A DNA stretch of 64,000 nt from Macrosoma leucophasiata (lineage: Eukaryota > Arthropoda > Insecta > Lepidoptera > Hedylidae): assembly GCA_036365455.1 (NCBI GenBank), contig JAWQUS010000003.1, forward strand, positions 1,322,001-1,386,000. The letters run 5' to 3'. Position 1 is the first letter of the stretch. The number at the start of each line of letters is the position of its first letter. Of this stretch, positions 1 through 10,796 are shown in pieces. The position numbers were made by a program, and so were the translations under genes. The notes beneath the pieces were generated by a model. The model was not told the DNA's origin, made no database searches, and worked only from the letters and a program-made list of their open reading frames with translations.

Positions 1-450
1 GACTTATCACCATTAACAAGTCCTGTAAATCCTACTATCTTTGCATCCACTGAAGGCGGGGGTTTTTCATAAAATCACCTCAGGTTTGGATTAGATTGAC
101 CTGACCATGACACATCAGGGACCCAAATAAACAATATGTTAACAGCCAGCAACTCTTATTTGCGGCCAATTTAATTTGGCTCCCGTATACCCTAATAATA
201 AAAAAAATGCTATAATTTGATATATAAATAATACATGTACGTGATGGAGGTAAAAAAATATCGGAGCGATATTTTATTGAAAAAAAAAAAAAAAAAAATA
301 CTTTCCCGAAAAAAAAACATAAAAAATATTTGCGGCCATTTTTTGATACGCAACCTAGTGGATATATATTCTTTAGATTATAAATATGCGTAATAAATAG
401 GATTGAAGCATATCTGGATAAACGAAATGATTCTGTAGTGGCATCCTAAC
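1..450. other. AT-rich intergenic or liprin-alpha intron, no gene seen
   Basis: The stretch is AT-rich and has an A18 run at about 281-298. No exon-like open frame, tRNA or known repeat is recognised. By position it may be liprin-alpha intron 1. Confidence 0.5.
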
Positions 451-454
451 GTAT

Positions 455-965
455 TAGGCGATCTCGCCGAGGCGCACGGTTTCTCTAAAGTCGTGTAGAA
501 TTAAATGTCTTTTTAACAAGAACGTACACAGGCACTGTTTAGTGAGCATCGTTCTTGATATGCAACACAATATAATTTGCAGAACCTTTTCTTTTTTTTC
601 TAATTTATCCCCTAAAAGTTGCCTCAATTTTGAAATGCACTTATTTACATTACGCGTCCATGTTTGATGTCGCTGATTTACATATAAATGTGTACCGAAT
701 TTCAACTCAATCTGTCCAGTACTTTTGGAGTAAATTGGGCGCCCGCCGCAGCGGCCCGCCCCGGCTTCGCGCGGTTGCAATGTAACCTACCCTCTCCTAT
801 TCATCTTAGCGTGATGTTATGTAGCCTAAAGCTTTCCTCGATAAATAGGCTATATAGCATTGAAAGAATTTTTCAAATCGGACCAGTAGTTCCTGAGATT
901 AACGCGTTCAAGCAAACAAACAAACAAACTCTTCAGCTTTATAATATTAGTATAGATTCCGTTTT
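455..965 (+). repeat. Dispersed insect repeat ending in CAAA repeats
   Basis: The part at 745-965 matches a familiar insect repeat: CGGCCCGCCCCGGCTTCGC, a CCTCGATAAATAGGCTAT segment and a CAGTAGTTCCTGAGATTA segment, ending in (CAAA)n and an ATAATATTAGTATAGAT tail. A partial copy lies at 42295-42475 and a head fragment at 44630-44680. The block at 462-505 (GCGATCTCGCCGAGGCGC) reappears at 1148-1203. Class not assigned. Confidence 0.6.
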
Positions 966-1221
966 CTTTTTTTGAGTTACGGAACCCTAAAAAGAGGCCT
1001 AACTTAACGACATTAAATTAATAAACAAAAACTTGCATGACAAATGAACCGCAACAAAAAGTCAAGCACAATGTTGTGGTGGGATGTCAACTTTAATACT
1101 TACCAAGTCCCGATGGCTTCAAAGCTTTTACGCAAAGTTTGTCGGTTACGCGACCTCGCCGAGGCGCGCGTTTCTCTAATGTCGTGTACAATTAAATGCC
1201 TATTTATTTAACATGTGTATA

Positions 1222-1493
1222 GGCAATAGAGCAACACGGGCCACCGGCCGCGCCGGACCGGAGGGGAGTAGCCATATGCTGGCTTTCCCCTCTGTCAAAG
1301 TACAAGCCCAATTGGGCCTATACCTGTCGCATAGATGTTTAAATGTGTGCGTGAAATTGTTTATGTATTTTGTTAAAGACAAGCTGTGAGTTTCACACGC
1401 ATTTCCCCCCGCAAAAAACTAAAGACAGACTGTTTTGCTATGGCTACTCCTCTCCGGTCCGCCGCGGCGGCCGGTGGCCCGTGTTGCTCTATG
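1222..1493. mobile_element. MITE with ~47-bp GC-rich terminal inverted repeats
   Basis: The left end GAGCAACACGGGCCACCGG and the right end CCGGTGGCCCGTGTTGCTC are inverted; inner arms GGAGGGGAGTAGCCAT and TGGCTACTCCTCTCC continue the match. A relative lies inverted at 32886-33150. No transposase is encoded. Confidence 0.75.
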
Positions 1494-1507
1494 GTATAGG
1501 CTTTCTT

Positions 1508-1785
1508 GGCGATAGAGCTCCAGTGACGGAGCTCATGGACGTAGGCACCACAGTATTACCTAATCTACTTGCCGCTAAATGGCATTGTTCAGCGCTATTG
1601 TGTTCCGGTCAGGTGGTAATATACACCGCGATAATTTCGGGCACAGGGGTATCGCAAATAGACCTCAGATGTGGCAGCACATCTGTAATTTGACCTCTGA
1701 TTTTGTGTGGATGCAGTCGTCACTTAACATCCAAACAAGCATGGAGTTCAGCATGCTTGCTTGCCACCACCATTATACGAAAAAA
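1508..1785 (+). repeat. GTAGAGCTCCAGTGACGGAGC-family SINE-like repeat
   Basis: First of about 16 copies in the window. The family unit is about 280 bp. It begins GGTAGAGCTCCAGTGACGG, has GTGTTCAGCACTATCGTG and CTATAGGCTGCAGTCATC in the middle, and ends TGCCACTTCCATTACATAAAA with an A-rich tail. No open frame is shared among copies, so it is non-autonomous. Confidence 0.75.
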
Positions 1786-2219
1786 TTCGCACTAAAAGAT
1801 CTTGGTGCGCCCGTTGGGATTATATTTCTAATCAACTAATGATAAAGTATTAATTAGAACAGACATGTAGAATCATTTGGTTTTTCTCCAATGGAAGCTA
1901 TAAATTTCCTTTGCACAAAGCTGAAAGTTCACCTAAAAAAAAAACAACTACCTATCTACTAATCGCCTCAATAGTATGAGTAGCTGTTAAAATGGTTTGA
2001 CCGATAAAGAAAGTAACTCATAAACTAAGTAGGTACAATCGGCTAGTTTCGACTTCATAGAGCGTTCTCAGCTGCACACTGCCTATGTTAGTATTAATCG
2101 TCTGGCATTGGTAAAAATTTGATCAAAATGGTCGACAAACGACACATAGGTAAGGTGCGTAAAAGATAACGCTCTACAGAACAGTGCCGGATTAGCCATA
2201 TAGCAGAAGGCAGCAAATA

Positions 2220-3116
2220 CGAGGGTGGATCCAAAAGTTCGAAGCCCGACCAAGAAAATGAAAGAAAAGTGGGTCTAAATTGATTTTTATATTTCGACAT
2301 AGTCTCCATCTAGCTCAACACACTTCTTCCACCTGAACTGCAACTTGTTTATCCATTCAAAAAAAAGATTCCGGAAGGTCGGCGAAATACTCGTTTACTG
2401 CGACTATCACCTCATCTTTGGTCGAAAATTTCGAGCCACCCAAATGTTTCTTGAAATTTGGAAATAAATGATAATCTGAGGGGGCTAAATCCGGCGAATA
2501 AGGTGGGTGGGGCAGCAATTCGTAGCCAAAATCATGGATTACAGACATTGTTTCAACCGAAGTGTGAACACGTGCATTGTCTTGATGGAACAAAACTTTC
2601 TTACGCAACATTCCTGGCTTCTTTTCTTTTATTTTTTCTCGGAGTCTTCGTAAAATGTTACAATAATAACTAGAATTAATAGTTTGACCTTTCGGTAAAT
2701 AATCTACAAAAATAATGCCCTTCGCATCCCAAAAAACAGAAGCCATGACTTTGTTAGTCGACAAAACGACTTTAGCCTTTTTCGATGTAGGTGAGTCAGA
2801 TCTTTTCCACTGTTTGGATTGTTGCTTTGATTCAGGAATATGGTGGTGAACCCAGCTTTCATCTATGGTAACAAATCTAGACGAAAAGTCCTCGGGATCA
2901 GTCTCAAAAAGTTCCAAACAGTCTAGCGAAATTGTGAATCGAACTCGTTTTTGTTCAGCTGAAAGCAACCTCTGGACAGAGCGAGCAGAAACCTTATGGA
3001 ATCCCAATTCTTTCGTTATTATGTGTTGCACCCGGCCATACTAACAAATGACGATAAATTAAAAAAGATGTCATATCTCCTTGTAGTTTGGGCCACGAAC
3101 TTTTGGATCCACCTCG
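2220..3116 (-). mobile_element. Internally deleted mariner with TA target duplication
   Basis: The TIRs are GGTGGATCCAAAAGTTCG (left) and CGAACTTTTGGATCCACC (right), bounded by TA at 2218-2219 and 3117-3118. At about 0.9 kb it is shorter than the usual 1.3 kb. The missing part is the N-terminal DNA-binding region of the transposase. Confidence 0.85.
2357..3031 (-). pseudogene. Mariner transposase, N-terminally deleted (224 codons)
   Basis: The open frame keeps the catalytic half of a Tc1/mariner DDE transposase: the first Asp in VTIDESWVHHH, the second in FHQDNARVHTS, and the third in PYSPDLAPSDYHLFP, spaced as D,D34D. The family is normally about 345 aa; the helix-turn-helix half is missing because the element is deleted between about 3031 and the right TIR. 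It cannot bind its own ends and is presumed inactive. Confidence 0.88.
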
Positions 3117-3834
3117 TACTACGGGCCCCGCGCTTTTGGGGGCCCCGCGCCTGTGCCCAAAAAAAACCACAAATATATAAAATACCTATGTAATAGGTAT
3201 ACCTTAGCTATTCTCAAAGTGAGCGTTGGTTACACTGTAATTATATACATATATTATTATGTTGCAAGTTGGCAATACCACAACACTTACAGGGGGAATC
3301 CCCTAATATTGTTTTCGATTACTTTTCGTAAATGTTCTGTTTTATTTACATCCTAAATTTTAGTAGGCAACGTAACTCTAGGGCCCGATAGTCACATTTG
3401 CTACGGGCCCCGCATCGACTTGATCCGGCACTGCTACAGAGCCGAAATAAGCCGAATCGCCTTCCTAAGGTCGATGAGCAATATTTCTTGTTGAGTAATT
3501 GCCAAAAATCCAATTGCGAAAATCATTAAATGTATGCACGTGTCATGGAACGCGTTGCTTACAACTGTGAAATAGAAAAAATTCTGCTGACATATGTCTG
3601 GCAATGTAGAGGTGATTCATCTTGTCAGACAAATAATAATATAATGTGTCCGCTAGACACGCTAGTTTATTTAAACACGATAATTGTGCACTAAAATAAA
3701 ATCAATTACAGTTAGTTAACTCAAACAATTGTGAGATATTGTCAATTGTCTGAGTTTATTGAATTATATTGTGATGTCAAATCGGCGCACTTGACATCAA
3801 TAATAATATTACTACTTAATATATATTTCTATAT

Positions 3835-4120
3835 AAAAGCAAAAGCGGAGTTTCCCTGCGAGATCCAATCAGAAATAAGGAGATCCGCATGAGAACTGAA
3901 GTAAGTAAAGTAACCGACATACCTACCTACCTTGTTCACTGAACAGCGACACACGAGTGATGGGTAAGGTACCAAGAACCGACCGACCGTTGGGGCAGAA
4001 CAACTCTCGAATGGCGCGTATCGGAAGACGATGCGTAGGCCCTCTAGATGTGAAGGAGCAATCGCGGATGAGGGCGGCCAAGGACCTTTCGTTGTGACAA
4101 TCTTGGGGGGGGGAGTTATT
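3835..4120 (+). repeat. RTE-like retrotransposon 3' fragment, degenerate
   Basis: Matches the 3' coding end of the element at 12097-16190: GAGATCCGCATGAGAACTGAA, then GACCGTTGGGGCAGAA and GATGAGGGCGGCCAAGGAC. Many changes and an internal insertion destroy the frame. Confidence 0.7.
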
Positions 4121-4254
4121 TCCCATGTATGTGAGTAGATACATAATAAACATCTGCCCATCTGCAGATCAGATATTTTAGTTTTATTTTATGAAACAGA
4201 TTTTTTAAAACCATTTGATGTTAAAAGAGTGCTGATATCTTTATATTTGTATGT

Positions 4255-4500
4255 ATCTTGACGCCAGGTCCCTAACGGGATAGGCAGAGAGTGTAGAGCG
4301 CGATATCCCGGTCCTGACATAGCTCTCGTGCCTCATCCAGCTTCATCATTCTCTTCATACATGCACGCCGATTCCTAAGAGTTTTGACCGCACCATTAGA
4401 CAGAACTAGACCTATTTGGTCTTGGTAGGTCAGCCTTGGTCTTCCTGGGCCTCTGTAACCATCCACATTTGCATTGTATATCTGTTTAGTCATTCGCTCA
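4255..4500 (-). repeat. Non-LTR retrotransposon 3' fragment (family B)
   Basis: The minus strand encodes MTKQIYNANVDGYRGPGRPR and ACMKRMMKLDEARELC, the C-terminal tail of a reverse transcriptase. Related copies: 39597-39905 and 63340-63550 (minus), 44445-44525 (plus, tail only) and the longer copy at 53690-54605 (plus). Confidence 0.75.
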
Positions 4501-4807
4501 TTATTTAGTTCATTTCTTTAGTTAAAAAGCTGATATCTTTAGTTAAAAAAAACTCCATTTTGTTAGTGCAACCTTCACAATCCAGACTAATTTCTTGGCC
4601 AGAAAGATCGTTACTAGATAGATTACGGAATTGGTTCCACTGGATGCACATTTAGTTGCCGCCTTGACCCTATTGTTGCTGCTTATCATTATTTCTTAAT
4701 AGATTGAATTAATTACCAATTCATAATTATGTTCAAATAAAATTGGTAAGATACCTATTTAATACAAATTAAATAATTAACTTCCAACAAGATAGTTTAA
4801 ATTTAAG

Positions 4808-4985
4808 ATGACGACTTGGTTAGTCCAGCGGTGTGAGATGACCGCGAATATATGGCCTACAGATATTTGTTGTGGGTCTGGGTGTCTGTGTATGTGTTGT
4901 ATGTGTACAACAGCACCCACAACCCAGGTTCATACATACTGTAGGGTTGTGAGTGTAAGCATATTTATTTATTATTATTTATGAA
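4808..4985 (+). repeat. tRNA-derived SINE, copy 1
   Basis: The head reads GACTTGGTTAGTCCAGCGG and the body TACAGATATTTGTTGTGGGT, CTGGGTGTCTGTGTATGTG and CAACAGCACCCACAACCCAG. The 31470-31655 copy shares the body and has a better tRNA-like head with a GGGTTCAGATCC B box. Confidence 0.65.
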
Positions 4986-5129
4986 GTAGGTATAAAGGGT
5001 AGAAAGGACACAGAACATGTATAATAAAATGTAAAATTCCTGTAGCACAGTTAAAAAATAATAAAGTTATGTTAACTGATAATCATTTTTTTAAGAATTG
5101 TGACGGTCACATATTGAATGGCAATTGTC

Positions 5130-5400
5130 TCCTCCTGTTCCTGCCTATCAAAGGGGTCCAATTCAATTGGAGAATGCACAAATCCAGAACACCCAAACAT
5201 TTACTGACTGGTAAACCAGGTGGGCGAAGAAACCAAGGCAGACCTAAACTCAGATGGCTAGACGGAATAGAGCAGGACCTGAGAACGCTGGACGTAAGGA
5301 ATTGGAGAGAGAGCCAAGAATAGATTGGACTGGAAGGATATTATTAACCAGGCCAAGACCCTCCCTGGTCTGTAGCGTCTTAGATCATCATCATCAATTG
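5130..5400 (+). repeat. RTE/jockey-type reverse transcriptase C-terminal fragment
   Basis: One frame reads MHKSRTPKHLLTGKPGGRRN then QGRPKLRWLDGIEQDLRTLD and VRNWRES. After a frameshift, DWTGRILLTRPRPSL corresponds to the usual WKDIINQAKTLPGL. It ends in (ATC)n at 5389-5398, the tail type of RTE-like elements. Confidence 0.75.
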
Positions 5401-5940
5401 TTTCAAGTAAACTCGAAAACTACATGTTATGGCAATAGACAATAACTTTAAATAAAGTGTTTTTATTCAAACTCCTCACATACGGCTGGATCAATTTTTA
5501 TGTTATGCAAGAACTGGTATGCTTTGTACAAATATTTAGTACACTTTTAGTGAGAATTATTTAGCAAAAAATATAATTTTCATCCTAATAGACTCTTTGC
5601 CAGGACGCACAACATTTTAGAGGAAAGATTTAAAAATCTAAGAATTCCATGTACGTATATTTCTTTAGTATGTTAGTAAAATTATATATAATGCACACAA
5701 CCGGTATCCATACACATTATCTTTAGAATACAAGTACTGGAAAAGTGTTTCCGAAAATATCTTTCAAACCACACTCGACATACGCGTAGTGACATTCAAA
5801 AATGATCACACTGTAATCAGTAAATTTGCATTGATAGTGTTATCTAACATGGCAAAACGCCTACACCGTGTTCGAAGTTAAAGGTGACTTCATACAAGCT
5901 AGCGACAGCCGATACGAGCTTCGAAATACGTACACGAAGT
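5401..5940. other. Liprin-alpha intron 1, nothing recognised
   Basis: AT-rich DNA between a retrotransposon tail and the liprin-alpha exon. No repeat or exon is recognised. Confidence 0.4.
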
Positions 5941-5972
5941 AATTATATTGTCGTGCAGACGGCGGCACTGAC

Positions 5973-6221
5973 CTGAGGCAAGTTGGCGGCGATCTGGCGA
6001 TGCAGCGAGTCCCGCTCCTTCTCCACCTCCTTCAGCCGCAGCTCCGAGTCATTGAGGCGCTCCTGCGTCTCCCGCAAGCTCTCCACCAACTTATCACGCT
6101 CGTCCAACATCGACACCATGAGCTGTTCAAAATTCGCATCCTCGCCAGAGAACTGCGAACTCCGCTGGCTTATACTGTCTTCTGATATCGTGGGCATCAC
6201 GTCGCACATCATATTCCACAT
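5973..6221 (-). CDS. Liprin-alpha: Liprin-alpha, first coding exon (N-terminal 83 codons)
   Basis: Liprin-alpha is a scaffold that organises presynaptic active zones and binds LAR-type receptor phosphatases. The exon reads MWNMMCDVMPTISEDS, then an FEQLM(V)xMLDERDKL block at about residues 31-45, then a heptad-rich coiled coil (RETQERL...KEVEKERDSLHRQI), ending LPQ. This is the conserved start of the family in flies and vertebrates. The ATG at 6221 follows an A-rich leader with no nearby acceptor, so the exon probably also holds 5'UTR. The exon closes exactly at a CAG|GTCAGT donor (last base 5973, phase 0). No further liprin exons appear between 1 and 5972, so intron 1 exceeds 5.9 kb. Family identity is from motif recognition; the missing 3' exons are inferred to lie left of the window. 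Confidence 0.9.
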
Positions 6222-7044
6222 TTTAATTTAACATCAAACCAGAATACTTATCGTACACGACACACCGAATAACACAATTTCGATCACCGTTTTACATATG
6301 TTTCCGAACAAACGTTACCTAAATCTAGCGCACTGGACGCGAGGGCGTTGTTTCACATAGTCAAAATATCGGTACGGGACCTCAGTCAGGATTTCACGAG
6401 ACATTATAGTTCGATATTTGGAAAGACACACCTACAACTTTTAATTCTACGATTCCATACTATCACGGCTCAAGCGGCATGTCTGCCATCTTGGTTTGGA
6501 ACGTCAGTCATACCATAGACTAGAAATTGGGAGGTTAGTTGCACAGATATTGAAACAGATTACTACGTCTGTGATTATTACCAAAATTCTTGGGTCCCTC
6601 CCAAACAATTTTAAGAGATATTTTACCAAATTTACCAGTATGAAATAATATGTAGCCTCAGAATTATGACTTACTTAGAACAAGTTTTCGGCTCGTGGAC
6701 ATAATTTTTTTTTTTTTAAGTTAGCTTTCCATAGACTATGGAGCAGAGTTGATTGAACTCTTGTCTTGGAAACCGTTCAGAACATCAATTTCAGCGTTGT
6801 ATTTAGAAAAAATATGCGTTTAAAATAAATATTTCCTCATATTATTAATACATATGTAAATAATATTATATTTTGTATTTTACTTTATTATATTTACGTA
6901 TATAAATTTTATCAAATTTCCTTCTTTTTTGAAGTTATTTTATTGAATAGCTGTGAAAAACATTTATGAATTCTGAATTTCTGTAAAATGTCAACGATTG
7001 ATATTAAATGTCAAAAATGTCATCATAACATTTTAAGTTATTTT

Positions 7045-7085
<41 letters not shown>

Positions 7086-7377
7086 CACCGGACTTTGGCA
7101 GAATTACCCTTAAAAGTTGGTAGTTGCCATTAATGAAAAGAAAGAAAGAAGAAAGAGTTTTTTTCGTGCACCTATATTAAAATATTTCTATGCACCACAT
7201 AAAAGTTTGAATTTATTTGAATTGTACGTGTACGGCAAACTCAAAATCATTTTTTTGTTTAAGTTTATCATCAATATGTAAAGCAGTATTTTATACTATT
7301 TCCTTGTGTTGTGAAATAAACTGAATGCGGGCCCTTGTGCGACGTCTCTCATCATTCGCTTTGGGCAAAGTCATTAA
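6222..7377. promoter_or_regulatory. Divergent intergenic region between liprin-alpha and TMEM183
   Basis: The 1,156 bp between the two start codons must hold both 5'UTRs or their nearest leader exons, and possibly a shared promoter. The liprin side (6222-6540) is richer in CG dinucleotides. A T37 run at about 7049-7085 lies on the TMEM183 side. No TATA box or transcription start can be fixed from sequence alone. Confidence 0.35.
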
Positions 7378-9797
7378 ATGCCGAAGAAAAAGGGCAAAAA
7401 AAAAACAAATAACTCTGGTAAATTCCTTCTTCGGACTTCTTCCCTACTAATATCATAAATGCGAAACTAACTCTGTCTGTCTGTCTGTCTGTTACCTCTT
7501 CACGTCCAAACGACTGAACCGATTTTAATGAAATTTGATACAGAGATAGAGCTGACTTTGAGAAAGAACATCCACGCGGGCAAAGCGGCGGGCAACAGTT
7601 TTTTTTTTGTTGAAAATGAAAACTGTACCACAATTTCTGCATACATACCTAGCAACAGTTAATATTTTTTTAAACCGTATAAGAATAACAATAAGAAGAC
7701 CTATCAAAATTGCTCATAATTAAATTGCTAAGCAACTTGCTCAAAACTTATAAGATTTATTTAAAAACCACATTTCATATTATTATCTATAACATTCCAG
7801 ATTTCACTATAAATGATAGTGCAAATGCACCTAACCCTGTGACCAGAGTAAAAAAGGGTACAGTAAAGGAGGCTGTTCCAGAATTATCCTGGGACCAAGT
7901 AGATGATGATGACAATGACGAAATTATCGAAGAAATCAGTGATGATGGCACCAAAAACTTTGTTTACAGGAAGAAGAGAACTCATTCCAAATCAGGACAA
8001 GACAACATAGATGATCGACCTGGTACAGTTTATCCAGAAATAGTCTGGTATCATATATCATGGTATATAAAACCAGAAGATGTAGGCAGTTTTGCGGGGA
8101 TCAATAAAGCTACGTATTGCATAACAAAATGTGAGTCATTCTGGAGACGATTGTACCAAAAGTATTGCGCAAAGAATCCTAAATTGCCAGAAAGGTTGCG
8201 TGTTGAAAATAATGACAAAGCTTACGGTTTAAGACAACGTGTTATTCGGGCTTTGTTCCATACACATGATGTGTTTGTGAAGAAGGTTATGGAGGAAGCC
8301 TTGCATGATCACAGGCCGCATCACTTGGTAAAGAGGCGGTGCGTCAATGTATGGTATTGCAAGGGCTCATCGCATTGGTCTGTGTTCTTTAAATTTAAAA
8401 AGTTGAATCTATTACAGAAAATTCAAACAGATGTTGATTTTCTAGAAGAGTTGGGAAGGATTGATGCCAACCCAGAAGAGGACTGTCAAGTGTTACAGGT
8501 TTGAAATATTTTTTTTATATTACCAATATATCTCTGATGGCCTAAAACACATGAATGAACAATAAAATATTAAGTTATTTATATAAAAAAAAATTAAATA
8601 AGTTAGGGATGGTGATCCTTTCTTATAAAAATTACATAAGAGAGAAAAATTACATAAGAAATGAAAAATCAATTTATATTTGACTTGTACGGATTTATGC
8701 TATGAATTCATACATGGAAATCAAAGTAGTGCAAAAATAAATTAAAAAGACCACCATTTTAGGGGTCAATCACGTGAAGCTTGAAAGGGGGAGGGGGAAA
8801 TCGTACTTACACACAAGTTATAGCTACTTCTTTAGCGTAATAATCCAACATACCTACCAGAAATAAAATTGGTGGTAGAGCTCCAGTGACGGAGCTCGGG
8901 GGCGTAGGCACCACCGCATTACCTAATATACTTGCCGCTAAATGGTAGTGTTCAGCACTATCGGGTTCTGGTCAGGTGGTAATGTACGGCCCTGTAATTT
9001 CCAGCACGGAGGCATAACACCTTAGGCCTCAGGAGTGGTAACGCATCTGCATTTTGACGTTGGTCTTAGTATGTGTGTCTATAGGCTGCAACCATCACTT
9101 AACATCAATGGAAACTGCATGCTTGTTTGCCACTTCCATTACATAAAAAAGGACCACCATTTTAAGAGTCAATCACGTAAGGCTTGAAAGGGAGAGGGGG
9201 ACTCGTACTTACACACGTAAATAGTTATACCTACTTCTTTGTAACAATCCAATATAGGCACCAGAAATAAAACGACGACAACAAAAATTAACTTCATACT
9301 CTTGCTTTTATTTGTCTAGCAACTAACTTCAGGCTGTCGAATAAATCTGTCGGTATGCGCGCGTAAAAAAATTCATACATAATTTTTCGCCCCAAAAGAA
9401 GTAGGTATAACTTCAAAAAAAGGCCTCATATATTATTGGGGTTAATCTATAACCTCAATACAATCTTACTCCTTTTATCGCTTTATAATAATTTCAGGTA
9501 ACATGTCAAGATTTCCACGACGTGCCGCCGCTAATGGGTATGACTTTATCGTCTGTGAGCGTGTGTCTCTCGCACGGGTTCCGGTACCATCGTCTGCACC
9601 TCGGATTCAACACCGGCCACTACAACGTGTCGCGTGACGTTCTGCCGGAATGCTCGGTGGTTTTAGACCCCGTTGTCAGCATATTCGTCTTCAATTGGTG
9701 GCATCCGAAATACCCACATTTCGACAACAGATTGCCGACAAACGTGAGAGACGACGAATCGTTGCCCGTCCTAAAAAAGGATTTCTTTACGTCGTGA
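7378..9797 (+). CDS. TMEM183: Transmembrane protein 183 homologue (TMEM183), complete, three exons
   Basis: Exons: 7378-7417, 7801-8498, 9498-9797 (stop included); 345 aa. Exon 1 is a 13-codon start, MPKKKGKKKTNNS plus one base before G|GTAAAT; its split codon joins exon 2 (acceptor TTCCAG at 7800) to give Asp, and exon 2 ends CAG|GTTTGA in phase 0. The lysine-rich start resembles MPKRGKR of the vertebrate protein. The middle has an acidic stretch (about residues 37-55), then an F-box-like segment (YPEIVWYHISWYIKPEDV, then FWRRLYQKY). The C-terminus has a LDPV..IFVFNWWHPKYPHFD block, matching the family's LDPV..VRLFDWWHPQYP. Function is poorly known. Despite its name, the only plausible hydrophobic stretch is short (PLMGMTLSSVSVCLS). 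Intron 2 carries a SINE; intron 1 holds part of a dispersed repeat. The gene is divergent from liprin-alpha, with 1.16 kb between start codons. Confidence 0.88.
7440..7612 (+). repeat. Dispersed (GTCT)n ... CGAACCGATTTTAATG repeat, copy 1
   Basis: Begins CTACTAATATCATAAATGCG, has (CTGT)n, then GACTGAACCGATTTTAATGAA, and ends CACGCGGGC.AAGC.GCGGGCAACAG. Other copies: 24440-24627 and 30318-30500. It is widespread in insect genomes; the class is not assigned here. It lies in TMEM183 intron 1. Confidence 0.7.
8747..9272 (+). repeat. 126-bp direct repeat pair flanking a SINE in TMEM183 intron 2
   Basis: 8747-8872 and 9147-9272 are near-copies (both carry GACCACCATTTTA, GTCAATCACGT and TACCAGAAATAAAA-type blocks) and bracket the SINE-like repeat at 8872-9150. 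They are far too long and too diverged for a target-site duplication, so a segment duplication or a larger composite repeat is likelier. Confidence 0.75.
8872..9150 (+). repeat. GTAGAGCTC-family SINE-like repeat, full length
   Basis: Full unit from GGTGGTAGAGCTCCAGTGAC to TGCCACTTCCATTACATAAAAA. Confidence 0.8.
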
Positions 9798-10114
9798 AAA
9801 ATATTTGTTAATTGGGAAACGTTTGTGATAAATATACATATTGTTTGTAATATATTGTTGTAATGTATAAGTGTTTTATTTTTTATCACAAGAGATTATG
9901 AACTAATTACCTACTATCACAAAGGCAAAACGTTTATCAGCTATTCTTCTCCCGCAAGTAAATCGTGTCTGAGCATACAGAAGACCAAAAACGACCAAGT
10001 GTCGAACTCTCATGAAGGATTCCGTAGTAACAAGCCGCGAGACGGATTAAGGTCATCAGAGACCCGGAGCGGCATTTGGAAGCCCCTAGGTCCCTCTCCA
10101 GTGTCGACGTTACA
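9798..10114. other. TMEM183 3' flank, no gene seen
   Basis: Follows the TMEM183 stop. AT-rich up to about 9935, then a more GC-rich stretch with no recognised feature. No canonical AATAAA lies close to the stop. Confidence 0.4.
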
Positions 10115-10410
10115 ACCATGGGCGTAGCCACGGTGGGGCTTGCCCCACCCTTGCTCTAATCTGCAAGGTACCTTATCAAACCTAAAAACCTAATGATCTA
10201 TGTACTAACTACAATACTTAATATTCGTAAGAAAGTTCACACTTTACAGTCGTCCGTCGAATTATACACACAGGGTGCTATGGGGTGAGGGTGTAACCTT
10301 TTTGTATGAAAATATTAACTGGGCTAAGACCGCGGGTATAGTTTGCTAGTTACATATTATTTTAGACTGCTACCCTACCCTGAGCCTATGGCTAGCTACG
10401 CCCATGGTTA
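10115..10410. mobile_element. MITE with ACCATGGGCGTAGC ends
   Basis: Left end AACCATGGGCGTAGCCA and right end GGCTAGCTACGCCCATGGTT are inverted. About 295 bp, no coding sequence. Confidence 0.6.
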
Positions 10411-10796
10411 AAACCCTTGACACCCCGGACAAGAATCTTATGGCGCCCTGTTTCTAAGAATTCGCTTGCTGGTGAAAAAAGACTTCCCTCCGTGGGCTCT
10501 AAGGGCGAGATTCACATGCCGCACTATTTTACTTTCAGCAAAGTCCGCTTAGAACTGACAGAACTCATACTTTACTGATAGTTCTAAGCATACTTTGCTC
10601 AAAGTAAACTCGTATTGCGGACTAGTGGACGGTGTGGTGGCACCCCCTTTCTGTCTGTCTTTCCTCCTTTTAATTAACCGTCATTCATACAATTGATATA
10701 ATATAAATGGGAGACTCCTATATTTTATTTTTGTACAAAAATCATATACTTAGCGGTTTACAGAATTCATCTGCACCTACCGAATTTCAAGTAATA

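Larger units (their letters stand above)
2182..3433. mobile_element. hAT-like TIR element inserted in a MITE, itself hosting mariner
   Basis: The ends are CAGTGCCGGATTA (2182) and GATCCGGCACTG (to 3433). They are flanked by 8-bp direct repeats CTACAGAA and CTACAGAG (7/8), the size expected of hAT target duplications. GGGCCCCGC motifs occur near the right end. Most of the inside is the mariner copy; no hAT transposase is seen. Confidence 0.65.
2035..3492. mobile_element. Palindromic MITE, split by a hAT-like insertion
   Basis: The left part (2035-2181) and right part (3434-3492) together match the intact copies at 17060-17290, 20088-20285 and 52352-52605. Hallmarks are inverted GTAGAGCGTTATCTCT arms and GATCGATGTGCAATATTTCT at the end. 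The interruption is the element at 2182-3433. Confidence 0.75.

Noticed and set aside
1370..1839. Two plus-strand frames of 86-107 codons
   Set aside because: They run across a MITE end and a SINE-like repeat.
7352..7707. Minus-strand frames upstream of TMEM183
   Set aside because: Made of a dispersed repeat with (CTGT)n and of antisense exon 1.
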